A DNA stretch of 64,000 nt from Ferriphaselus sp. R-1 (GCF_000746095.1 NZ_JQKP01000003.1:1-64000), one strand, 5' to 3'. Shown: positions 8,704 to 19,264, counted from the stretch's first letter. The notes: generated from the letters alone by a model not told the origin. Translations and numbers: made by a program.

Positions 8704-9176
8704 AACTTCCAATATTGTCTATCTTGTTGTTGATTCTATTGACATCAGTCTCGGTCGCTTCGGAGCTGGATACCCGCGAGGCAGCGCCTGCCGCAACCAG
8801 CGCCGCAGCCGGGGAGAGCGCTTCTGCGGAGTCTCCGTCTGCACTGTACAAAACCGGTGTGGAACTCCGGGATAAGGGCGAATACGAAGATGCGGCGGCC
8901 TATTTCTATGCGGCAGCACGCAGGGGCTACCACGTGGCCGAGGTCGAGCTCGCCTTCCTGCACACGGCAGAGGACTCGCCCGTGCGAGACGATCCGGTGG
9001 GATATGCCTGGTTCGCACTCGCGCTGAAGCATGAAACCAACGAGAAATTGCAGGCCACCCTCAAGAGCAACTTGCTCAAGGTACGTGCGCGGATGAGCGA
9101 TGCCGAAAAGACCCGGGCCAAGCGTTTGAGGATAGCCCTGGACAAGAATTTGGGCGACGTACAGCAGATAGAATGA
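8700..9176 (+). CDS. exported Sel1-like repeat protein
   Basis: A 158-residue secreted protein beginning at a GTG at 8700-8702 that overlaps the pepD stop; GGAG lies 7 bases upstream. The N-terminal signal is KLPILSILLLILLTSVSVAS. After a low-complexity Ala/Ser linker come one to two Sel1/TPR-like helical repeats (LRDKGEYEDAAAYFYAAARR and VAEVELAFLHTAEDSPVRDD), then a helical tail. Such proteins usually mediate protein contacts in the periplasm; the partner is not evident. The hairpin at 9183-9204 follows. Confidence 0.7.
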   Translation: MKLPILSILLLILLTSVSVASELDTREAAPAATSAAAGESASAESPSALYKTGVELRDKGEYEDAAAYFYAAARRGYHVAEVELAFLHTAEDSPVRDDPVGYAWFALALKHETNEKLQATLKSNLLKVRARMSDAEKTRAKRLRIALDKNLGDVQQIE

Positions 9177-9182
9177 ATGAAA

Positions 9183-9204
9183 AGGCCACCCTAGAGGGTG
9201 GCCT
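9183..9204. terminator. hairpin between convergent genes
   Basis: AGGCCACCCT (9183-9192) pairs with AGGGTGGCCT (9195-9204), a 10-bp stem with a 2-base nominal loop. On the minus strand it is followed by TTTTCATT, so it is a good intrinsic terminator for acs; it also closes the plus-strand operon. Confidence 0.8.
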
Positions 9205-9264
9205 CGATCATCAGTCAACAGGCCAGGATTTCAACGGCACCGATGACTTCGTTCAACACTACGC

Positions 9265-11238
<1,974 letters not shown>

Positions 11239-11297
11239 GTGGGGCTCCTCTGAAGATCGAAGGTGGTTATAGTTGTAAGGGGGTGCAGTGTAATGGC

Positions 11298-11447
11298 TTA
11301 GAACGGCAGATTCAACGCCGGATTCACACTTAATAGCGCACGCCGGAAGTCTTCCTTAACGCGCTGTAAGGAAACAGCATTGTCGGACTCAAAACAGAGC
11401 GTAATGACCGGCGTAGTGTTGGACAGACGCATCAGACCGAAGCTGTC
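11298..11447 (-). pseudogene. relic of phosphomannomutase/phosphoglucomutase 3' end
   Basis: Read on the minus strand this stretch encodes 49 residues plus TAA that align without gaps to the end of the algC-like gene at 15382-16761: it contains FGLMRLSNTTPVITL where the intact gene has FGLMRPSNTTPVITL, then [14 protein letters not shown] against SLQRIQNDFRRVLL, and both end in LPF. Nucleotide identity is clearly lower than protein similarity. Upstream of 11447 the similarity stops and the frame meets a TGA, and there is no start. It is a displaced 3' fragment, not a gene. Confidence 0.85.
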
Positions 11448-11478
11448 CGCGCAATGTCATCTGCTGGACTGCCTCAGC

Positions 11479-12009
11479 CTAGTTTTTGACCATTTCCTGC
11501 AGTTTTCGCACCGTGTTCCAATTGCGCGTAGTGATTGGTACGCCCAGCAAGCGTTCCAGTTTAGCGGTGAGTTTTGATCTGCCGATGCCCTGCGGCGCGT
11601 GCAGATAGAGCACCTTGCCTTTCAGTGCATAACGTTCATCCGCCGCCTTGAGTCTTTCCATGCCAGCCAGATCGGGGGCTGGGGGCAGCTCATCGCAGAA
11701 ATTGAAGTGCAAAGCGTTGCCTTCTGCTTCGGGGAAAGGGTTGGAAGCGATGATTGCGCTCAACCCATCGGCATCAAGCAGGAATACCTGGGGGTCGAAG
11801 CCGTGGCTGGCGTGGATCGCGGCGCTGATCTGCGCGGCAAGTTGGGTAGGAGCGGCGGCTGTGCTGTGGAAGACGGCATTACCGCTCTGGATGTAGGTGC
11901 GGACGCTCTGCAGACCCAATCCTTCCAATACGACGACCAGCTCTTTCATTGGCAGGAGGTGGTTGCCGCCGACGTTGATGCCTCGGAACAGGGCGAGGTA
12001 GGTGTTCAT
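11479..12009 (-). CDS. DUF1697 family protein
   Basis: A 176-residue DUF1697 protein. TYLALFRGINVGGNHLLPMK at the N-terminus and VRTYIQSGNAVFHS are the family hallmarks; NPFPEAEGNALHFNF and GRSKLTAKLERLLGVPITTRNWNTVRKL complete the two ferredoxin-like halves. Molecular function is not known. The start ATG at 12007-12009 overlaps the stop of the VOC gene (TGATG), so they are coupled. It is the last gene of an accessory run of small enzymes. Confidence 0.9.
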   Translation of the reverse strand: MNTYLALFRGINVGGNHLLPMKELVVVLEGLGLQSVRTYIQSGNAVFHSTAAAPTQLAAQISAAIHASHGFDPQVFLLDADGLSAIIASNPFPEAEGNALHFNFCDELPPAPDLAGMERLKAADERYALKGKVLYLHAPQGIGRSKLTAKLERLLGVPITTRNWNTVRKLQEMVKN

Positions 12010-12482
12010 CACTGACGTTCCATCGGATCCTCGCGGGACGTTTGTTGCCCGAGCTGTTGGGCTAATCCGATGAGGATGCCTTCGGGGCCACGGATGTAGC
12101 AGAGCCGATACATGTCTGCATACTGGACAACTTCGCCGACGAGTTGCGCGCCACGTTTGCTGAGCCGGGCGAGCGTATCGTCAATGTCATCCACGGTGAA
12201 CATGACGCGCAGATAGCCGAGTGCATTCACCGGAGTGCGGCGGTGATCGGCGACCACCGGCGGCGCGAGGAAGCGGGAGAGTTCGAGCCGACTGTGGCCA
12301 TCCGGCGTGCGCATCATGGCGATCTCGACGCGCATGCCGCGCAGCCCAGTGACCCCATCCGCCCAATCTCCTTCAACCGGGGCGCGCCCCTCGATGCTCA
12401 GTCCGAGTTCGGTGAAGAATTCGATGGCGGCATCCATGCTCTCCACCACGATGCCAACGTTGTCCATACGCATAACGGCCAT
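12009..12482 (-). CDS. VOC superfamily (glyoxalase/bleomycin-resistance-like) protein
   Basis: A 157-residue vicinal-oxygen-chelate protein with two beta-alpha-beta-beta-beta modules: MDNVGIVVESMDAAIEFFTE at the start and GYLRVMFTVDDIDDTLARL in the second half. The metal-site positions (Val in module 1, Glu-rich LELSRFLAPP, Glu of GPEGILIGLAQ) suggest a possible metal-dependent enzyme, but substrate is undetermined. GGAGG lies about 5 bases before the ATG. Coupled to DUF1697 downstream and preceded closely by the SRPBCC gene. Confidence 0.85.
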   Translation of the reverse strand: MAVMRMDNVGIVVESMDAAIEFFTELGLSIEGRAPVEGDWADGVTGLRGMRVEIAMMRTPDGHSRLELSRFLAPPVVADHRRTPVNALGYLRVMFTVDDIDDTLARLSKRGAQLVGEVVQYADMYRLCYIRGPEGILIGLAQQLGQQTSREDPMERQ

Positions 12483-12498
12483 GATTCCTCCAGAAGGC

Positions 12499-12996
12499 TC
12501 ACCACGTTTTCACGTAAGCCACCAACTGTTCCAGCGCCATGCCCCAGCCCTGTTCGTAGCCCATAGCTCTGTGTTTCTCGCAGCCTGCCTCGTCTTCGTG
12601 GTGCACAGTGGCCACGTAGCGCGTGCCGCCATCGCCGTGGGGGAACAGCTCGACGGTCGCGGTGAAAAAGAAGGCGCCGGTCTCTTCATCCTGATGCAAG
12701 CGGCTAGGACGGAAGCCCGGCAGCAGCGCATTGGTCCAGGTCAGTCTTTCGTTCTCGATCACTTCGAGGTAGCAGCCGATGTTGGGAAAGGTCTGGCCTT
12801 CGGGGGACTGCATCACGGTGTGGAAGATGCCGCCGGGGCGCAGGTCGATCTCGGCGTGGATGGTCTTCCACGGCAGCGGGCAAAACCACGGCATCAGGTG
12901 CTCGGGTTGCGTCCACGCTTTCCAGATCAATGCGGGCGGCACATCGACGAAGCGCTCGAAGGTTAGGTCAAGTTTGGGGTCGAAAGTTGGCGTCAT
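12499..12996 (-). CDS. SRPBCC/AHSA1 domain protein
   Basis: A 165-residue START-like protein of the activator-of-Hsp90-homologue type (AHSA1, DUF3074-like annotations are common). [24 protein letters not shown] is the classic first helix-grip strand and helix, and [15 protein letters not shown] and a C-terminal helix [16 protein letters not shown] follow. It probably binds a small hydrophobic ligand. The ATG at 12994-12996 is taken as the start because upstream sequence in this frame is the neighbouring gene. Part of the accessory cassette. Confidence 0.85.
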   Translation of the reverse strand: MTPTFDPKLDLTFERFVDVPPALIWKAWTQPEHLMPWFCPLPWKTIHAEIDLRPGGIFHTVMQSPEGQTFPNIGCYLEVIENERLTWTNALLPGFRPSRLHQDEETGAFFFTATVELFPHGDGGTRYVATVHHEDEAGCEKHRAMGYEQGWGMALEQLVAYVKTW

Positions 12997-13010
12997 GGTT
13001 GTCTCCCGAT

Positions 13011-13916
13011 TCACGTGTTGTCTGCCGCACGTTGCAGTGCGGCGATGTCGAACTTCTTCATTTTGAGAAAGGCCTGCGTCACGCGCTTGCGCCGTTCGGC
13101 GGTGCCACGCATCAGCTCGCCCAGTTGCATGGGCACGATCTGCCACGACACGCCGAACTTGTCCTTGATCCAGCCGCATTGCCCGGCTTCCGGGTCAGCG
13201 GCGAGCGTGTTCCAGAAGTGGTCGATCTCCGCTTGATCCTGGCACTGCACGACGAGTGAAACGGCCTCATTGAAACTGAAGTCGTGCGCCTGCGCAGAAT
13301 CCATCGCGGCGAACCACTGCCCATTCAGCATGAAATCCCCGAACATCACCGTGCCTTCCTTGTCCGGCGCCTGCCCCGCACCGTAGCGCACGAGGTTGCC
13401 CATGCGCGCATTCGCGAACGCCGAGGTGTACAGCTTCATCGCTTCTTCGGCTTGGCCGCAGGAACTTTGTGTGAACAGCAGCGAGGGAACGATCATGGGG
13501 CGAGGTTCACCTGCCGGATTGGTGAGGATCAGTTGCCAGGACACGCCGAACTTGTCCTGCACCCAGCCGTAATGCTCGCTGAACGGATATTTGCCCAGCG
13601 GCATCAGCGCCGTACCGCCTTCGATGAGCTTGTCCCACAAGGCATCCAGCGCCTCGCGCGCGTCCGTGCGTTGCGAGGGATCGAAATTGACGAAGAAGGA
13701 GATGGACGGATTGAACTTGAACAGCGGCCCCGCGCTGATGGACAGGAAGTCATAGCCGAGCAGGCGGAACGACACCACTTCGACATCGCCGGAAGGCGTG
13801 TCGGAAAGGGGCGTGCTACTCGTCACCGCAGAATCTCCGCCAAATGCGGCGACGTAGAGTTCAGCGGCGGCGCGGGCTTCTTTATCGAACCACAGATGGG
13901 GGGAAATTTTTTGCAT
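13011..13916 (-). CDS. tandem PhnB-like VOC protein
   Basis: A 301-residue protein made of two homologous PhnB-type VOC domains (the family often annotated 3-demethylubiquinone-9 3-methyltransferase, usually without that activity). Domain 1 opens [20 protein letters not shown] and ends [15 protein letters not shown]; domain 2 opens [20 protein letters not shown] and ends [16 protein letters not shown], so the duplication is visible by eye. The start at 13916 is preceded by AGGAGAT. Function unknown; metal residues appear only partly kept. Confidence 0.85.
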   Translation of the reverse strand: MQKISPHLWFDKEARAAAELYVAAFGGDSAVTSSTPLSDTPSGDVEVVSFRLLGYDFLSISAGPLFKFNPSISFFVNFDPSQRTDAREALDALWDKLIEGGTALMPLGKYPFSEHYGWVQDKFGVSWQLILTNPAGEPRPMIVPSLLFTQSSCGQAEEAMKLYTSAFANARMGNLVRYGAGQAPDKEGTVMFGDFMLNGQWFAAMDSAQAHDFSFNEAVSLVVQCQDQAEIDHFWNTLAADPEAGQCGWIKDKFGVSWQIVPMQLGELMRGTAERRKRVTQAFLKMKKFDIAALQRAADNT

Positions 13917-13960
13917 CGCAATCTCCTTGATTGATTCGGTACGAGTGAAACGAGCGCGCT

Positions 13961-14022
13961 GTTCGTGCCGAGCCTGACGAAGCACATGAACCCATGCACA
14001 CTTCGACAAGCTCAGTGCGAAC
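13961..14022. repeat. inverted pair of a dispersed GTTCGTGCTGAGC..CGAAG repeat
   Basis: GTTCGTGCCGAGCCTGACGA begins a 22-base unit at 13961-13982; the reverse complement of an equal unit lies at 14001-14022 (17 of 22 positions match). The pair sits in the 136-base gap between the SRPBCC and PhnB-like genes. This is the familiar REP-like pair found between genes in many Proteobacteria and can fold into a long hairpin. Confidence 0.75.
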
Positions 14023-14052
14023 GGATTTATGGGTAAACAGCGCCATAGCGCC

Positions 14053-14580
14053 TCACTTTTCCACGATCTGTTTCAGGTTGGCGAGGCTGTCTTCAAAATC
14101 CTTGCCTATCATCTTGTCCATGCTGAAAAACAGCCCCATCACCTTGGGGATGAGAGCCATCGGGCCGGACATGCTCCACACCACGCGCGTGCCGGTGCCC
14201 TCGGGCTGGAGCTCCAAATTGGCTACGTTGTGGCCTTCAAACGGCGAGATGAAATCCAGCTTGATCTGCACCTTGCTGGCGGGAATGGACTCGGTGATCT
14301 CCATGCTGCCTTTGCCCACATTGCCATTGCCTTCCCAGCCATACACCGCGCCTTTGCCCGCCGCCGCGCCGCTGAAGGTTTTCTTCATGTTGGGATCCTT
14401 CTTTTCCCACGCCGACCATGCCTCCCAGTTGTGCAGGTCGTTGATCTGCGCAAACACTTTGTCCGGCGCGGCGTTCATCACGGCGGAGCGCTCGATGCTG
14501 AAGGTGTCGGGACGAGTGGATGCATAGATCAGCACGATGGCGATGGCAACAACGAGGGCGAGAATGATTTTGATGAACAT
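14053..14580 (-). CDS. membrane-anchored SRPBCC (polyketide cyclase-like) protein
   Basis: A 175-residue protein with an N-terminal transmembrane segment (IKIILALVVAIAIVLIYAS, about residues 3-21) followed by an SRPBCC fold: FSIERSAVMNAAPDKVFAQI, WEAWSAWEKKDPNMK, and the C-terminal long helix around IGKDFEDSLANLKQIVEK. The motif NDLHNWEAWSAWEKKDPNM is typical of this lipid- or polyketide-cyclase-like subgroup. The ligand-binding domain would face the periplasm. Upstream of it by 11 bases is the DHFR-like gene. Confidence 0.8.
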   Translation of the reverse strand: MFIKIILALVVAIAIVLIYASTRPDTFSIERSAVMNAAPDKVFAQINDLHNWEAWSAWEKKDPNMKKTFSGAAAGKGAVYGWEGNGNVGKGSMEITESIPASKVQIKLDFISPFEGHNVANLELQPEGTGTRVVWSMSGPMALIPKVMGLFFSMDKMIGKDFEDSLANLKQIVEK

Positions 14581-14591
14581 GATGTCTCCTT

Positions 14592-15236
14592 TCAGGGACG
14601 GGCAAATTTGAGGTGGACGACCTCGGGCGTGGCGATGGTCTGCACCAGCTCCAAGCCGTGCAGATCGTCGCCCTGGTTCTCGAACAAACGCTCGCCGCTG
14701 CCCAGCAGGACGGGTACCAGGCTGAGGGTCATTTCATCTACCAGCCCGGCGCGCAGGAATTGCTGCGCGGTTTGCGCGCCGCCGCCGATACTGACGTCCT
14801 TGCCCGCTGCGGCCTGCCGTGCCTGGCGCAATGCGGACTCGATACCGTCGGTGATGAAGTAGAACGTGGTGCCACCCTTGAGCACGAGCGGCGCACGCGC
14901 ATGATGCGTCAGCACGAACACCGGATGATGGAACGGCGGCGTGTCGCCCCACCAGCCTTTCCATTCCTCATCCAGCCAGGGGCCGCGTAGCGGGCTGAAC
15001 ATGTTGCGCCCCATGATGGAAGCGCCGACGTTGTGGAATTGTTGTTCGATGATGGGCGTGCTGTCATTGACGATGCCGCCGTCGCCCATGCCCAGCATAG
15101 TGCGGAACGCGGCCAGCTCAAACGCCCATTGATGCAGACGCATACCGCCCAGTCCTAGCGGATGGTTCTTGCTTTGCTGCGGGCCTGCAGTGAACCCGTC
15201 CAGCGACATTGATGCTCTCAAGCGCAATTTTGACAT
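14592..15236 (-). CDS. dihydrofolate reductase family (RibD C-terminal-like) protein
   Basis: A 214-residue protein with the DHFR/RibD_C fold, opening KLRLRASMSLDGFTAGPQQS and containing ASIMGRNMFSPLRGPW, VFVLTHHARAPLV and VSIGGGAQTAQQFLRAGLVDEM, all conserved in this family of presumed NADPH-dependent reductases. It is not a housekeeping DHFR; substrate is unknown. It is the first gene of the accessory run, with the 145-base gap 15237-15381 before the algC-like gene holding nothing recognisable. Confidence 0.85.
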   Translation of the reverse strand: MSKLRLRASMSLDGFTAGPQQSKNHPLGLGGMRLHQWAFELAAFRTMLGMGDGGIVNDSTPIIEQQFHNVGASIMGRNMFSPLRGPWLDEEWKGWWGDTPPFHHPVFVLTHHARAPLVLKGGTTFYFITDGIESALRQARQAAAGKDVSIGGGAQTAQQFLRAGLVDEMTLSLVPVLLGSGERLFENQGDDLHGLELVQTIATPEVVHLKFARP

Positions 15237-15381
15237 GGTGGCTCCTTAACCTTGTTGTACCAAGCTTGCAGTATGAAGGGTGCTTGTTGCCTGTAGGTCC
15301 ATGTGCTTCCTCCTTGGTTTGTCATTCCTGCAAATATGCGTCCAGTCGATCCAGGCCTTGTACGCAGTTCAGGTCGACCGC

Positions 15382-16761
15382 CTAGAACGGTAAGGCCAGG
15401 TTGGATTGGGCGGCCAGCAACACGCGGCGGAAGTCGTTCTGGATGCGTTGCAGGGAAGCAGCATCGTCGGCTTCAAAGCGAAGGGTGATGACTGGGGTGG
15501 TGTTGGAAGGGCGCATCAGGCCGAAGCCGTCGGCGTACTCCACCCGCAAGCCGTCGATGGTGATGATCTCTTTTACATCAGTGAATTGCGCTTGCTGTTT
15601 CAGGTTCTCGATGAGGGCGAAATGTTCGCCTTCGCGGAGCTTGAGGTGCAGCTCCGGGGTCGAGATCGCGTCGGGCAGGGCGTTCAGCTCGGCGCTGGGG
15701 TCGGTCACTTGGCTCAGAATCTCCAGCAGGCGCGCCCCCGCATACAGGCCGTCGTCGAAGCCGTACCAGCGTTCCTTGAAGAACAGGTGGCCGCTCAATT
15801 CGCCGCCCAGCAGCGCGCCGGTTTCGCGCATTTTGGCTTTCATCAGCGAATGGCCGGTCTTCCACAGCGTGGGTTTGCCGCCGTGCTGTCGTATCCAGCC
15901 TGCCAGATGGCGGGTGGACTTCACGTCGTAGATGATCTCTGCGCCGGGGTGGCGGGCGAGCACGTCGGCAGCGAACAGCATCAGTTGACGGTCAGGATAG
16001 ATGATGCGGCCATCCTGGGTGACCACGCCCAGGCGGTCGCCGTCGCCGTCGAAGGCCAGGCCGAGTTCGCTGTCGTTGGTCTGGAGCGCCGCGATCAGGT
16101 CTTGCAGGTTGTGCGGTTCGGACGGGTCGGGGTGATGGTTGGGGAAGCGGCCATCGACCTCGCAGAACAGCTCGGTCACGGTGCAGCCCAGTTTCCGGTA
16201 TAGCTCGGCGACGAACGCCCCGGCCACGCCGTTGCCGCAATCCACGGTGACCTTCATCGGCCGTGCCAGCCGGATGTCGCCGACGATGCGGGCGTAGTAT
16301 TCCGCCGCGATGTCGTGGCGCGAGTAGCCGCCGTGGCCGTGGCTGAGGTCGCCGGACTCGATGCGCATGCGCAGCGCCTGTATCGCCTCGCCCGACAGCG
16401 TCTCGTCCGCCAGCACCATCTTGATGCCGTTATACTCGGGCGGATTGTGGCTGCCGGTGATCATCGCCGCGCAGTGCGTGCCGAGCTGGTAGGCGGCGAA
16501 ATAGGCCATGGGCGTGGCGACTTGGCCCAGGTCGATCACATCCATGCCGCTGTTCCGCAGGCCGCGCGCCAGTGCCTCGGCGAACTCCGGCCCGGACAGG
16601 CGACCATCGCGCCCGAGCACGATGCTGTGTTGGCCGCGTGCGACAGCCTCCGAACCCAGCGCATGGCCGATGAGTTCGACGATCTCCGGGGTGAGCGTCT
16701 TGCCGACGATGCCGCGTATGTCGTAGGCCTTGAAGATCTCGCGCGGCAGGCTGGCGGCCAT
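15382..16761 (-). CDS. algC: phosphomannomutase/phosphoglucomutase (AlgC type)
   Basis: A 459-residue bifunctional hexose-phosphate mutase supplying mannose 1-phosphate and glucose 1-phosphate for LPS and exopolysaccharide. IFKAYDIRGIVG at the N-terminus, the phosphoserine loop ITGSHNPPEYNG (Ser near residue 104), the metal loop AFDGDGDRLG, the sugar-recognition GGELSGHLFF and the C-terminal GLMRPSNTTPVITLRFE phosphate-binding loop are all intact. Its ATG overlaps the stop of waaF by one base (TAATG), so it is co-transcribed with LPS core synthesis. The displaced fragment at 11298-11447 is homologous to its last 49 codons. Confidence 0.93.
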   Translation of the reverse strand: MAASLPREIFKAYDIRGIVGKTLTPEIVELIGHALGSEAVARGQHSIVLGRDGRLSGPEFAEALARGLRNSGMDVIDLGQVATPMAYFAAYQLGTHCAAMITGSHNPPEYNGIKMVLADETLSGEAIQALRMRIESGDLSHGHGGYSRHDIAAEYYARIVGDIRLARPMKVTVDCGNGVAGAFVAELYRKLGCTVTELFCEVDGRFPNHHPDPSEPHNLQDLIAALQTNDSELGLAFDGDGDRLGVVTQDGRIIYPDRQLMLFAADVLARHPGAEIIYDVKSTRHLAGWIRQHGGKPTLWKTGHSLMKAKMRETGALLGGELSGHLFFKERWYGFDDGLYAGARLLEILSQVTDPSAELNALPDAISTPELHLKLREGEHFALIENLKQQAQFTDVKEIITIDGLRVEYADGFGLMRPSNTTPVITLRFEADDAASLQRIQNDFRRVLLAAQSNLALPF

Positions 16762-17774
16762 TACTCGTCGACCCGGAGGGGCAGCAAGGGGAAGATGCGG
16801 TCGGGCGGCAGTTGCTTCATGCAGTTAAAGTGGCCCAGCGGGCACTCGCGCTTGAAGCAGGGAATGCAGGGCAGGTCGAGCTGGACGACCTGAGCGGCAG
16901 CCGACAACGGCGGCGTGAACTGCGGGCTGCTGGAGCCGAAGATGGCCACCATCGGGCGGTCGAGCGCAGCGGCGAGGTGCATCAGACCGGAATCGTTGCT
17001 GACTACCAGATCGGCGCAGGCGAGCAGGGCAATGGCATCGGACAGGTCGGTCGCGCCACACAGGTTGCGGCAGGTATCGCCGCTCAGGCGCACGATCTCG
17101 TCGCCCACTGGCTTGTCCTTGCCGGAACCCAGCAGCCAGACGGCGTAGCCGCGCTGCGCCAGCTTGGCCGCCAGCTCGCCGTAATAGGCCTCCGGCCAGC
17201 GCTTGGCCGGGCCGTATTCCGCGCCGGGGCAGAAGATGGCGATGGGCTGGTCTTGCGTCAGGCCGAGCTTGGCCAGCACCTGCTGGCGTTGTTCGGCGCT
17301 GACTTCCAGATGAGGATCAGGCACGGGGCGCTGCAATGCCTCGCCGCGCGCCTCGGCCAGATAGGCGAAGCGCTCCACCATAAAGGGCAGCACGGTCTTG
17401 TCCAGCTTGCGCGCATCGTTGAGCAGAAAGTAGCGCGATTCGCCGACGAAGCCGGTGCGCAGCGGGATACGTGCGAAGAACGGCACCAGTGCCGACTTCA
17501 GCGAGTTGGGGGTGACGATGGCCTGATCGTAGTGCGCGGCGCGCAAGGATTTACCCAGCGCGCGGCGTTGGGCGAGTTGCAGCGCGCCGTGCGGGAAGGG
17601 ATTGATGATGACCTCGTTCACCTCGGGCATTAGCCGCAGCAGCTTTTCGGTCCAGGGTGGCGCGAGGATGTCGATCTGCGCTTGCGGATGGCGCTGCTTG
17701 AGCCGACGCAGCATGGGCTGCATCAACATGCAATCGCCCACCCAACTGGGCGCGATGACGAGGATCTTTTTCAT
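16761..17774 (-). CDS. waaF: ADP-heptose:LPS heptosyltransferase II
   Basis: A 337-residue GT9-family glycosyltransferase that adds the second heptose to the LPS inner core at the cytoplasmic face. It begins MKKILVIAPSWVGDCMLMQP, the family's acceptor-domain opening, and in the C-terminal half has FCPGAEYGPAKRWP (ADP-heptose binding) and NDSGLMHLAAALDRPMVAIFG, the ADP-binding motif. Length is typical. Coupled to the algC-like gene downstream, which makes a coherent envelope-sugar unit. Confidence 0.93.
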   Translation of the reverse strand: MKKILVIAPSWVGDCMLMQPMLRRLKQRHPQAQIDILAPPWTEKLLRLMPEVNEVIINPFPHGALQLAQRRALGKSLRAAHYDQAIVTPNSLKSALVPFFARIPLRTGFVGESRYFLLNDARKLDKTVLPFMVERFAYLAEARGEALQRPVPDPHLEVSAEQRQQVLAKLGLTQDQPIAIFCPGAEYGPAKRWPEAYYGELAAKLAQRGYAVWLLGSGKDKPVGDEIVRLSGDTCRNLCGATDLSDAIALLACADLVVSNDSGLMHLAAALDRPMVAIFGSSSPQFTPPLSAAAQVVQLDLPCIPCFKRECPLGHFNCMKQLPPDRIFPLLPLRVDE

Positions 17775-17853
17775 AGGCGCGGGTGGCTTGCAACTTGTCG
17801 CTTGTAACTTGGGGCGGAGCCCGTCGGTTCGCTACCCGTTACAAGCCACCGGC

Positions 17854-18042
17854 TTAGTGATGTCCCTTGGGCAGTTCGCCGACGAACTTGTACAGCGTGC
17901 CGCAATACGGGCAGCGCACTTCGCCGGTCTTTTCCACGGCCAGCGCCACGCGCGGGTGGTTGTTCCACAGCGACACCGCCGGGGTGGGACAGGCCAGTGG
18001 CAGATCGGCGGCGGTGACTTCAACAACGGATTGAGCGGTCAT
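17854..18042 (-). CDS. CHCC-type zinc-finger protein
   Basis: A 62-residue protein with the zf-CHCC pattern seen in NDUFS6-like bacterial proteins: the Cys of LPLACPTP, a His (NNHPRVAL) and the pair CPYCGTLY near the C-terminus. In Betaproteobacteria such a gene usually neighbours ilvE, as here (11 bases downstream of it). Role not established. The 80-base gap to waaF contains an inverted repeat (GGTGGCTTG and CAAGCCACC), which may be a terminator. Confidence 0.8.
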   Translation of the reverse strand: MTAQSVVEVTAADLPLACPTPAVSLWNNHPRVALAVEKTGEVRCPYCGTLYKFVGELPKGHH

Positions 18043-18053
18043 GCGGTTTCTCC

Positions 18054-18974
18054 TTAAACGTGTGCGAGCCAGTCGGCGTATTTGTCGTTCTTGCCGCCGA
18101 CGATGTCAAAGAACAGCGATTGCAGCTTCTCGGTGATCGGGCCACGGCAACCGGCGCCGATGACGCGATTATCCAGTTCGCGGATCGGCGTCACTTCGGC
18201 AGCCGTGCCGGTGAAGAACGCCTCGTCGGCGCAATACACCTCGTCGCGGGTGATGCGCTTCTGGATCACTTCCAGCCCCAGATCGGCAGCCAGCGTCAGG
18301 ATGGTGTCGCGCGTGATGCCTTCCAGACAGGAAGTCAGGTCCGGCGTGTACAGCTTGCCCTTCTTCACGATGAAGATGTTCTCGCCCGCGCCTTCGGCCA
18401 CGTAGCCGTCCACGTCCAGCAGCAGCGCCTCGTCGTAGCCGTCGTGCGCCACTTCCTGGTGCGCCAGGATGGAGTTGGTATAAGTGCCGACCGACTTGGA
18501 ACGGCACATGTTCACGTTCACATGGTGGCGGGTGAAGCTCGAAGTCTTCACGCGGATGCCCTTGGCCATGCCTTCCGCGCCCAGATACGCGCCCCACGGC
18601 CAGGCGGCCACGGCGACGTGCGTGCTGATCTTGGTGGCGGCGATGCCCATCGCCTCGGAGCCGTAGAAAGCGATCGGGCGCAGGTAGCAGGATTCCAGAT
18701 TATTGGCGCGCACCACTTCCTTCTGCGCCTCCATCAGGGTTTCCTTGTCGTAAGGCATGTTCATCTTGAAGATGTAGGCCGAATTCATCAGGCGCTGGGT
18801 GTGTTCTTCCAGACGGAAAATCGCGGTGCCCTGAGTCGTCTTGTACGCCCGCACGCCCTCGAACACGCCCATGCCGTAGTGCAGGGTGTGGGTCAGCACG
18901 TGGGTGGTGGCATCGCGCCAGGGAACGAGTTTGCCGTCATACCAGATAAAACCGTCGCGGTCGGCCATGGACAT
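18054..18974 (-). CDS. ilvE: branched-chain amino acid aminotransferase
   Basis: A 306-residue fold-type IV PLP aminotransferase for the last step of Val, Leu and Ile synthesis. DGFIWYDGKLVPWRDATTHV opens the protein; HYGMGVFEGVRAYKT, the PLP-Lys region CRSKSVGTYTNS, and VAEGAGENIFIVKKGKLYTP and GITRDTILTLAADLG are the diagnostic segments. The start at 18974 has AGGAAG 8 bases upstream; an ATG six bases further in is possible. It leads the small unit with the zinc-finger gene. Confidence 0.95.
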   Translation of the reverse strand: MSMADRDGFIWYDGKLVPWRDATTHVLTHTLHYGMGVFEGVRAYKTTQGTAIFRLEEHTQRLMNSAYIFKMNMPYDKETLMEAQKEVVRANNLESCYLRPIAFYGSEAMGIAATKISTHVAVAAWPWGAYLGAEGMAKGIRVKTSSFTRHHVNVNMCRSKSVGTYTNSILAHQEVAHDGYDEALLLDVDGYVAEGAGENIFIVKKGKLYTPDLTSCLEGITRDTILTLAADLGLEVIQKRITRDEVYCADEAFFTGTAAEVTPIRELDNRVIGAGCRGPITEKLQSLFFDIVGGKNDKYADWLAHV

Positions 18975-19141
18975 GGTTCTGCTTCCTTCGTGTACTTTTG
19001 ATGAAGCGCGAATTCTAGCCGTTTCCGCCGTATTTGGGGAGGCGCTTCGCAGTGGCAAAAGCAGGCAAGACGCGAATTTCTGGGGGGAGCGACTCGATGG
19101 CGTTCAAAGAGCCGCGTGCGGTACGGCTAGGAAGCGATAGC

Positions 19142-19229
19142 CGTAGGGTGGGCAAAAGCGCAGCGTTGCCCACCGGGGCTAGAAGGGGAGGTGTCCGCGT
19201 GGGAAAATCAAGGATTTTCCCACCCTACG
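19142..19229. repeat. composite palindromic repeat (two hairpins inside CGTAGGG...CCCTACG)
   Basis: The 290-base gap after ilvE (18975-19264) holds no gene but this 88-base element. CGTAGGG (19142-19148) and CCCTACG (19223-19229) close it. Inside are GGTGGGCAA/TTGCCCACC (19147-19155 with 19166-19174, loop AAGCGCAGCG) and GTGGGAAAATC/GATTTTCCCAC (19199-19209 with 19213-19223, loop AAG). It belongs to the type of dispersed intergenic palindromes common in Proteobacteria. Confidence 0.85.
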
Positions 19230-19264
19230 TGACTGTGGTCTACGCTCGATCGTTACTCGCCGTT

